Assembly (NCBI RefSeq): GCF_034048115.1
Contig: NZ_CP139145.1
Span: 496,001-560,000, forward strand
Length of the DNA stretch: 64,000 nucleotides
Source of the DNA: Pseudarthrobacter sp. IC2-21
GTDB taxonomy: Bacteria > Actinomycetota > Actinomycetes > Actinomycetales > Micrococcaceae
Reading direction: 5' to 3'
Part shown: positions 58,748-64,000 of the stretch, one piece after another
Position numbering within the stretch: the stretch's first letter is position 1
Layout of the letters: each line of letters begins with the position of its first letter
The notes under the pieces: model-generated
Database searches by the model: none
The model's input: the letters and a program-made list of their open reading frames with translations, nothing else
Told to the model about the DNA's origin: nothing
Program-made: the position numbers and the translations under genes

Positions 58748-59377
58748 ATGCTGGACCAAGCTACCCTTGACCGCCTCTGGAACTTCGAGGATCCCAAGCT
58801 GTCCGAACAGCGTTTCCGGGATGCCCTCGACGATCCGGCCTACAACACGGACGAAAAAGCCGAACTTGCCACCCAACTGGGCCGCGCCATCGGCCTGCAG
58901 GGCCGCTACGAGGAAGCCGACGCCCTGCTGGATTCACTTGACGGCGAGGAGGAGCCCACCGTCGGGGTCCGCATCCTGCTGGAGCGCGGGCGGCTCCTGA
59001 ACTCCTGCGGCCACGCGGCCATGGCGGTGCCGCTGTTTGAGCAGGCCGCCGAACTGGGGGACCACCTTGGTGAGGAATTCCTGGCAGTGGACGCCCTGCA
59101 GATGCTCGCCGTGGCGGACTCCGCCCATGCTGAATCCTGGGCCAGGAGCGCGCTCGAGTACGCCTCCACCGCGCATGACCCGCACACCCGGCGCTGGATG
59201 GCCGGGCTGCACAATAACCTCGGCTGGATGCTGCACGCTGCGGGCCGGTTCACCCAGGCCCTGGTGGAGTTCCAGCTGGCTGAGCAGTGGGCCGAGCAGG
59301 CCGGCACCCCGTCCCAGCAGCAGGATGCCCGCGAGGCCATCCTCGCCTGTGAGCTGGACATGACTGCGGCCGGGTAG
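58748..59377 (+). CDS. Tetratricopeptide-like helical repeat protein
   Basis: A 209-residue protein with GGAGAAGGT before the ATG. It is predicted all-helical with TPR-type units (KAELATQLGRAIGLQGRYEE near 38-57; MAGLHNNLGWMLHAAGRFTQ near 151-170; ALVEFQLAEQWAEQAGTPSQ near 171-190). Such repeats mediate protein contacts. No partner is evident. Confidence 0.75.
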   Translation: MLDQATLDRLWNFEDPKLSEQRFRDALDDPAYNTDEKAELATQLGRAIGLQGRYEEADALLDSLDGEEEPTVGVRILLERGRLLNSCGHAAMAVPLFEQAAELGDHLGEEFLAVDALQMLAVADSAHAESWARSALEYASTAHDPHTRRWMAGLHNNLGWMLHAAGRFTQALVEFQLAEQWAEQAGTPSQQQDAREAILACELDMTAAG

Positions 59378-59442
59378 TTCAATGGCGGAGCAGTCCGGGA
59401 CGTCCGAGTAGTTCAATCATCACCAAACGGAAAGGAACAACC

Positions 59443-59760
59443 ATGATCTTCATTGTGGTCAAATTCAAGGTAAAGCCCGACTGGTCCGAGCGCTGGCTCG
59501 GCCTCGTGGACAGCTTCACCAAAGCGACCCGGGAGGAGCCAGGCAACCTCTGGTTCGACTGGTCCCGCAGCGTGGATGACCCCAACGAGTTTGTCCTGGT
59601 GGAAGCCTTCAAGGACGACGCCGCAGAGGACCACGTCAACAGCGCGCACTTCAAGCAGGCCATGGCGGACATGCCGCAGGCCCTGGCGGAAACACCCCGA
59701 ATCATCAGCCGCCAACTCGACGGCGACGGCTGGGACCGGATGGGCGAACTCACCATCTAA
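59443..59760 (+). CDS. Antibiotic biosynthesis monooxygenase (ABM/YgiN-like) domain protein
   Basis: A 105-residue ferredoxin-like protein: MIFIVVKFKVKPDWSERWLG (1-20), TREEPGNLWFDWSRSVDDPN (about 30-49) and EFVLVEAFKDDAAEDHVNSA (about 50-69) followed by HFKQAMADMP. GGAAAGGAA precedes the ATG. ABM proteins include quinol monooxygenases and heme-degrading enzymes; the E-H-F residues match the common core. Role not specific. Confidence 0.87.
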   Translation: MIFIVVKFKVKPDWSERWLGLVDSFTKATREEPGNLWFDWSRSVDDPNEFVLVEAFKDDAAEDHVNSAHFKQAMADMPQALAETPRIISRQLDGDGWDRMGELTI

Positions 59761-59765
59761 TCCCC

Positions 59766-59825
59766 ATCGATTGCTCCGTAACGGCCGTTTTGAGCCCCCA
59801 AAGCGGCGGTTACGGAGCAGTCGAT
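59766..59825. repeat. Palindrome B1
   Basis: Left arm starts ATCGATTGCTCCGTAACG and right arm ends CGGAGCAGTCGAT; they pair at about 22 of 26 positions around a 10-base loop. First of four copies of the same 60-bp element. It lies between the ABM gene and the leaderless promoter of the DUF503 gene, whose TACGAT -10 box begins at its last base (59825-59830). Confidence 0.85.
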
Positions 59826-59836
59826 ACGATTACGGC

Positions 59837-60130
59837 ATGTGGATCGGCTGGATTGAATTCGACATTCTCCTGGGCGATGTCCAGAGCCTGAAAGAAAAGC
59901 GCTCCGTCATCAGGCCTCTGCTCGCCGAGGTCAAGCGCCGCTTTGATGTGTCGGTGGCCGAGGTGGGGGACCACGATCAGTACCGGCGCTCGCAGCTTGG
60001 CGCGGGCCTGGTGGCAGCTGACCGGACGCACCTCGTGGAGGTGCTCACCGCCGTCGAACGCTTTGTGGCTGCGAGGCCGGAAATCGAGCTGCTCAGCGCC
60101 CGGCAGCGGGAGCTCCACAGCGAGGACTGA
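59837..60130 (+). CDS. DUF503 family protein (YlxP-like)
   Basis: A 97-residue protein: MWIGWIEFDILLGDVQSLKE (1-20), KRSVIRPLLAEVKRRFDVSV and AEVGDHDQYRRSQLGAGLVA (about 41-60). The family is often found near translation and nucleic-acid genes, and some members are noted as ribosome-associated in annotation; function unproven. TACGAT lies six bases before the ATG (leaderless). Confidence 0.87.
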   Translation: MWIGWIEFDILLGDVQSLKEKRSVIRPLLAEVKRRFDVSVAEVGDHDQYRRSQLGAGLVAADRTHLVEVLTAVERFVAARPEIELLSARQRELHSED

Positions 60131-60134
60131 CCCC

Positions 60135-60196
60135 CATCGGTTGCTCCGCAAACGCCCTTCTGAGCGATCAAAACGGCGTTTGCGGAGCAATCGATG
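60135..60196. repeat. Palindrome B2
   Basis: The tightest copy: arms of 29 bases (60135-60163 and 60168-60196) pair at 26 of 29 positions with only a GCGA loop. Core TTGCTCCGCAAACGCC. It lies between the DUF503 and DUF559 genes. Confidence 0.88.
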
Positions 60197-60200
60197 AAGC

Positions 60201-60217
60201 CTGTGGATAACTTCTGC
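60201..60217. promoter_or_regulatory. 17-bp element with perfect DnaA-box sequence upstream of the second DUF559 gene
   Basis: CTGTGGATAACTTCTGC differs by one base from the element at 33774-33790. It holds TGTGGATAA (60202-60210), complement of TTATCCACA. A TATTCT -10 box (60229-60234) follows, and a three-codon ORF (ATG 60241, stop 60250-60252) overlaps the DUF559 start by four bases. Confidence 0.6.
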
Positions 60218-60248
60218 AGCGCTCGCCTTATTCTGCTCTGATGAATCC

Positions 60249-61190
60249 ATGAAGATCCCGCGCCCGCTACCAGAGGAACTACGGGACCGCCCGTTTACGG
60301 TTGTCGAAGCGGCGCGGGCCGGAGTGTCGCACAAGCGGCTGCGGCACCGCAGCTTGCATCGCCTGGGGAAAGGGATCCGGTCGGAAGGGCCGACGGCGGA
60401 GCTCACCTTGAGTGCCAGAGTGCGACCGTTCATCGAGGTCAATGAGCGATGCGCCGCGTCGCACCTCACCGCGGCTGAACTCCTTGTGCTGCCGCGACGT
60501 CAGCAGAAGGGGACACCAGAGATGTATCACGTCATCAGGCCTGAGGGCTCGGCACACCTGAACAGACCGCATGTCATTGTGCACCGCATGAAGCTCTACA
60601 GCGACGAGGTCACCACAGTTGACGGTGTGCCCGTGACCACTCCTGAGCGAACTTGGCTGGACATGGCGGAAATGCTCACGGTGGATGAGTTGGTGGCCAT
60701 GGGGGACAGCTGTGTACGGCTGCCGCGGCCGGACTTCGAGGATAGGGACATGCCGCTATGCAGCCTGGCTGACCTTCAACGGATGATCGATCGGCACAAG
60801 GGAAAGCGCGGGCTTCGTAAGGCCAGGGAAGCCATTAAACTCATCCGGGTCGGCTCCGACTCGCCGCAGGAGACGCTGCTTCGGCTGGCCATGGTCAGGG
60901 CCGGACTGCCGGAACCCGAGCTGAACGTCCCGATCATCGGCGAGGACGGCCTGCGTCATCACGAGCCGGACCTCTCGTACCGAAAGTACCGGATCGGGAT
61001 CGAGTACGAAGGCGAACACCACGGCGACGGAGGGCAGATCGTCCGGGACATTGCCCGCTCCGAAAACTATCACGCCGTGGGCTGGGCGGAAGTGCGCATT
61101 TCCAAGCGGCACATGCTCAACGACGCCAAGCCCGCGGTCGCCAAGATCCGAGCGGCCCTGATACAGGCAGGGTGGCGCAAGGGCTATTAA
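60249..61190 (+). CDS. DUF559 / AbiEi-like protein with Vsr-like nuclease fold (copy B)
   Basis: A 313-residue paralogue of the gene at 33822. The N-terminal half is AbiEi-like (FTVVEAARAGVSHKRLRHRS near 16-35, with VTTPERTWLDMAEM near 129-142). The nuclease half has KGKRGLRKAREAIKLIRVGS near 180-199, PDLSYRKYRIGIEYEGEHH near 237-255 and EVRISKRHM near 278-286. PD, E and E plus the His pair and Arg/Lys are the expected metal-site pattern of the Vsr/PD-(D/E)xK group. It is bracketed by palindromes B2 and B3. A nuclease, an antitoxin or a domesticated mobile-element protein are all possible. Confidence 0.85.
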   Translation: MKIPRPLPEELRDRPFTVVEAARAGVSHKRLRHRSLHRLGKGIRSEGPTAELTLSARVRPFIEVNERCAASHLTAAELLVLPRRQQKGTPEMYHVIRPEGSAHLNRPHVIVHRMKLYSDEVTTVDGVPVTTPERTWLDMAEMLTVDELVAMGDSCVRLPRPDFEDRDMPLCSLADLQRMIDRHKGKRGLRKAREAIKLIRVGSDSPQETLLRLAMVRAGLPEPELNVPIIGEDGLRHHEPDLSYRKYRIGIEYEGEHHGDGGQIVRDIARSENYHAVGWAEVRISKRHMLNDAKPAVAKIRAALIQAGWRKGY

Positions 61191-61191
61191 G

Positions 61192-61253
61192 CATCGATTG
61201 CTCCGCAACTGCCGTTCTAAAGGCTCAAAAGGGCGCTCACGGAGCAACGGATG
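61192..61253. repeat. Palindrome B3
   Basis: Left arm starts CATCGATTGCTCCGCAACTG at 61192, right arm ends GGAGCAACGGATG at 61253, with a short loop. The pairing is less perfect than in B1 and B2, but the termini match. It follows the DUF559 stop by two bases. Confidence 0.82.
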
Positions 61254-61292
61254 GAGGCGGAGGCGGCCACGGCCAGGCATTAGTCTGATGCC

Positions 61293-61892
61293 ATGACGCA
61301 GATGATGACCCCGGACGAGTACTTCAAATTTGCCTCTCAGCCCAATGACGAAGACCCGGCAACGGAGTTTGCCGAGTGGCCTACCTTCCCGTTCGCCGGG
61401 CCACTGACCACCAAAGCGCTTACTGCCCCGGAAATGCCGGAGCCGCCCCGACGTGGCGAGAATGGCGAAGAGTGTACTGATTGCGAGGGCAAAGCGAGCA
61501 GCCTGTGGCAGAACGGACGTTGGCGTATACATCAACTGAACCCGACGCTCATGCCCGTGGGGCTGATGCTCCAACCCGTCGACCATTACGACGCCGGGGA
61601 ACTTCCGGACGAGCTGGCTGCCGAACTCGGCGTTCTGATGAACCACCTCACCGCGGCCATCGAGGCGCAGGAATTTGTGGGCAGGGCACACGTCAACCGG
61701 TGGGGCGACGGAGGGGCGCACCTGCACTTCTGGTTTATGGGCCGCCCGATTGGTCAGCTTCAGATGCGGGGCAGCCTTGGCATCTTGTGGGCAGACCTCG
61801 GCCAAGCACTGCCCCAACGCGTCCTGGACTCAAACCACCGGCTGGTCCTGATGAATTTCGTTGCCCGGGCCGGCGGCGAGATGGCGGCTTAA
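61293..61892 (+). CDS. HIT-like domain protein
   Basis: A 199-residue protein with TAGTCT six bases before the ATG (leaderless). CTDCEGK (about 61-67) may bind zinc. The HIT-type signature is AHLHFWFMGRP (about 144-154), preceded by AHVNRWGDGG. HIT proteins are nucleotide hydrolases or transferases with His-rich loops. Here the HxHxHxx pattern is reduced to HLHFW, so catalysis is uncertain. It is followed two bases later by palindrome B4 and then by the convergent purL. Confidence 0.72.
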   Translation: MTQMMTPDEYFKFASQPNDEDPATEFAEWPTFPFAGPLTTKALTAPEMPEPPRRGENGEECTDCEGKASSLWQNGRWRIHQLNPTLMPVGLMLQPVDHYDAGELPDELAAELGVLMNHLTAAIEAQEFVGRAHVNRWGDGGAHLHFWFMGRPIGQLQMRGSLGILWADLGQALPQRVLDSNHRLVLMNFVARAGGEMAA

Positions 61893-61894
61893 AA

Positions 61895-61954
61895 ATCGAT
61901 TGCTCCGCAACTGCCGTTTTGAGGGTTCAAAAGGGCCGTTACGGAGCAATCGAT
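61895..61954. repeat. Palindrome B4
   Basis: Left arm ATCGATTGCTCCGCAACTGC starts at 61895 and the right arm ends CGGAGCAATCGAT at 61954. It lies between the convergent HIT-like gene and purL, so it could also end both transcripts. Confidence 0.82.
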
Positions 61955-61968
61955 GGGGGAGGTGGGGA

Positions 61969-64000
61969 CTAGCCGAAGTACTTCGGCAGGGTCCCTTCGT
62001 GCGCCTCGCGGAGGGCATCCAGCGACAGGGTGTCGACGCCGTTGATCTCCAGCTGGCCGCTTGCCGCGTCCACCACACCGATGCGGAGGTGGGCGAAGCC
62101 GCGGGCGGTGCACATGTCCTGGAAGCGGACTTCCTCGGAGCGGGGCACGCCTACAATGGCGCGGCCCTGGGACTCGGAGAACAGCGCGGTGAACAGGTCG
62201 ACGCCGTCGCGGTCCATGACGTCCTGCAGGGCAATCCGGGCACCCACGCCGTAGCGCAGCGAGGACTCCACGAGGGCTGCCGCGAGGCCGCCTTCGGAGA
62301 GGTCGTGTGCGGAGTCCACCATGCCGTCGCGGGAGGCGTTGATCAGGATCTCGCCCAGTGCGCGCTCGGCGGCGAGGTCAACCTTGGGCGGCTGTCCGCC
62401 GAGGTGGCCGCGCATGTTGGCCCATTCGGAACCGTCCAGCTCGGCGCCCGTGGTACCCAGCAGGTAGATGGCCATGCCATCCTCCCGCCAGCCCGACGGC
62501 GTGCGGCGGGCAACGTCGTCGAGCTTGCCCAGTACCGCCACCACGGGGGAGGGGTGGATGGGGATGGTGCCTGTCTGGTTGTACAGCGAGACGTTGCCGC
62601 CGGTGACCGGGATGCCCAGTTCCATGCAGGCGTCCGACAGGCCGCGGATGGCTTCGGCGAGCTGCCACATCACGTCCGGGTCCTCGGGGGAGCCGAAGTT
62701 CAGGCAGTCGCTGACTGCCATCGGCACGGCGCCGGAGGTGGCCACGTTGCGGTAGGCCTCGGCCAGGGCCAGCTGTGCGCCGTGGTACGGGTCAAGGTAG
62801 GTGTAGCGGCCGTTGGCGTCGGTGGCCAGGGCGACGCCCAGGCCGGTTTCCTCATCAACACGGACCACGCCGGCATCGTCCGGGAACGCCATGGCGGTGT
62901 TGCCGCCCACGTAGCGGTCGTACTGGTTGGTGATCCAGGCCTTGGAGCACATGTTCGGCGAGGCGATGAGCTCGGTGACAGCGGCAGCCAGTTCCGCGGG
63001 GGCGGCGGGACGGCCGGCGTCCTGTACGGAACCGGTGAAGGAATCGGCCTGGACCGAGTCCTGCCATGAGGGGCGGGCATACGGGCGGTCGTAGACCGGG
63101 CCGTCGTGTGCCACGGTGCGCGGGTCAACGTCCACGATGACCACGCCGTCCCAGGTGATGATCAGGCGGCCTGTGTCGGTGACTTCGCCGAGCCAGGAGT
63201 ACTCCACGGCCCACTTGTCCATCACGGCTTCGAAGGCTTTGATGTTTTCCGGGGTGACCACGGCCATCATGCGTTCCTGCGACTCGGACATCAGGATCTC
63301 GCCCGGGGTCAGGGTGGGATCGCGCAACAGGACGGAGGTCAGCTCAACCTGCATGCCGCCGTCGCCGTTCGATGCCAGCTCGGACGTGGCGCAGGAAATG
63401 CCTGCCGCGCCGAGGTCCTGGATGCCTTCAACCAGTGAGCCCTTGAACAGTTCCAGGCAGCACTCGATGAGGACCTTCTCCGCGAAGGGGTCGCCCACCT
63501 GCACTGCGGGGCGCTTGGAGGGCTTGGTGTCATCGAAGGACTCCGAGGCCAGCACGGACGCGCCGCCAATGCCGTCGCCGCCGGTGCGTGCACCGAACAG
63601 GACCACCTTGTTGCCCTTGCCCGAAGCGTTGGCGAGGCGGATGTCCTCGTGGCGCATGACGCCAACAGCGAGGGCGTTAACCAGCGGGTTGCCCTGGTAG
63701 ATGGGGTCGAACACCATTTCGCCGCCGATGTTCGGCAGGCCCAGCGAGTTGCCGTAGCCTCCAATGCCGGCCACTGCGCCGTGCATCACGCGGGCGGTAT
63801 CCGGGTGGTCGATGGCGCCAAACCGCAGCGGATCCATGACGGCCACGGGGCGGGCGCCCATGGAGATGATGTCGCGGACAATGCCGCCGATGCCCGTGGC
63901 AGCACCCTGATAGGGCTCCACGAACGACGGCGAGTTGTGGGACTCGATCTTGAAGGTTACGGCCCAGCCGTCCCCGAGGTTGGTCACACCGGCGTTTTCG
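61969..64000 (-). CDS. purL: Phosphoribosylformylglycinamidine synthase subunit PurL, 3' part
   Basis: Partial: the frame runs off the window end, with about 676 residues visible. PurL converts FGAR to FGAM with ATP and ammonia from PurQ. The visible part starts in [20 protein letters not shown]; then [16 protein letters not shown] and [52 protein letters not shown] and the C-terminal [14 protein letters not shown] [20 protein letters not shown]. The size fits the small-type PurL of about 740-770 residues. One oddity is HNSPS where most PurL have HNHPS. It is convergent with the HIT-like gene. Confidence 0.95.
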   Translation of the reverse strand, partial: ENAGVTNLGDGWAVTFKIESHNSPSFVEPYQGAATGIGGIVRDIISMGARPVAVMDPLRFGAIDHPDTARVMHGAVAGIGGYGNSLGLPNIGGEMVFDPIYQGNPLVNALAVGVMRHEDIRLANASGKGNKVVLFGARTGGDGIGGASVLASESFDDTKPSKRPAVQVGDPFAEKVLIECCLELFKGSLVEGIQDLGAAGISCATSELASNGDGGMQVELTSVLLRDPTLTPGEILMSESQERMMAVVTPENIKAFEAVMDKWAVEYSWLGEVTDTGRLIITWDGVVIVDVDPRTVAHDGPVYDRPYARPSWQDSVQADSFTGSVQDAGRPAAPAELAAAVTELIASPNMCSKAWITNQYDRYVGGNTAMAFPDDAGVVRVDEETGLGVALATDANGRYTYLDPYHGAQLALAEAYRNVATSGAVPMAVSDCLNFGSPEDPDVMWQLAEAIRGLSDACMELGIPVTGGNVSLYNQTGTIPIHPSPVVAVLGKLDDVARRTPSGWREDGMAIYLLGTTGAELDGSEWANMRGHLGGQPPKVDLAAERALGEILINASRDGMVDSAHDLSEGGLAAALVESSLRYGVGARIALQDVMDRDGVDLFTALFSESQGRAIVGVPRSEEVRFQDMCTARGFAHLRIGVVDAASGQLEINGVDTLSLDALREAHEGTLPKYFG

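Noticed and set aside
1..64000. CRISPR arrays, tRNA/rRNA genes, insertion sequences or prophage
   Set aside because: I looked for direct repeats with regular spacers, tRNA-like cloverleaf ends, transposase motifs and phage gene strings and found none. Short tRNAs could still be missed by eye.

Overview
The window is a GC-rich, densely packed bacterial chromosome segment. The gene content, the protein sequences and the many genes that begin without a leader point to an actinobacterium of the Arthrobacter/Pseudarthrobacter type. This is a judgement from gene content, not a database match. I see no rRNA, tRNA, CRISPR array, insertion sequence or prophage. Both ends are cut: the 5' part of a methylmalonate-semialdehyde dehydrogenase gene at the left, and the 5' part of purL at the right.

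Layout. 1-3.4 kb: valine/branched-acid catabolism (mmsA end, 3-hydroxyisobutyryl-CoA hydrolase, mmsB, enoyl-CoA hydratase), then a convergent MarR regulator and nadE. 4.9-25.1 kb: a large carbohydrate/uronate island with two LacI-type regulators, two sugar-isomerase plus Gfo/Idh oxidoreductase pairs, an SBP_bac_5-type ABC importer with one permease fused to one ATPase, uxaC, uxuB, a GPH sugar/cation symporter, a ManD-type mannonate dehydratase, and an unusual gluconokinase-GH3 fusion. Four promoters in this island share one 16-bp palindromic operator whose right half doubles as the -35 box, which predicts a single regulon. 25.3-32.8 kb: TetR plus fatty-acid desaturase, an FAD monooxygenase fused in frame to PyrE, a GAF-ANTAR protein, a STAS-like protein, a Tat-type hydrolase and a HAD phosphatase. 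33.0-37.2 kb: a TrmH-type methyltransferase, a DUF559 gene between palindromes, fbaA, DUF3151 and a uracil-DNA-glycosylase-like gene. 37.4-57.7 kb: a sulfur/methionine region with three SAM riboswitches. They control a MetE-like gene; an ssuB-ssuA-ssuC-acs-sfnG-metY-CoA-binding operon; and a metN-metI-LLM monooxygenase-metQ-SfnB/DszC-like operon. purA, a DUF1508 gene and an ECF sigma/membrane protein pair lie between them. 57.7-64 kb: small housekeeping genes, a second DUF559 gene, four near-identical palindromes, a HIT-like gene and purL.

How the parts may work together. The uronate island would import an oligosaccharide or glucuronide, process it, and take glucuronate through fructuronate and mannonate to 2-keto-3-deoxygluconate. 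The kinase and aldolase for the last steps are not in the window. The sulfur region would import sulfonates and methionine, oxidise organosulfur compounds with flavin-dependent enzymes and feed sulfide to MetY, all shut off by S-adenosylmethionine.

The least explained signal is at the two DUF559 (Vsr-like nuclease fold) genes. Each is bounded by its own family of about 60-bp palindromes, and both have the same 17-bp upstream element holding a perfect DnaA-box sequence. I propose these as two copies of a palindrome-associated nuclease module. This is inference and untested.
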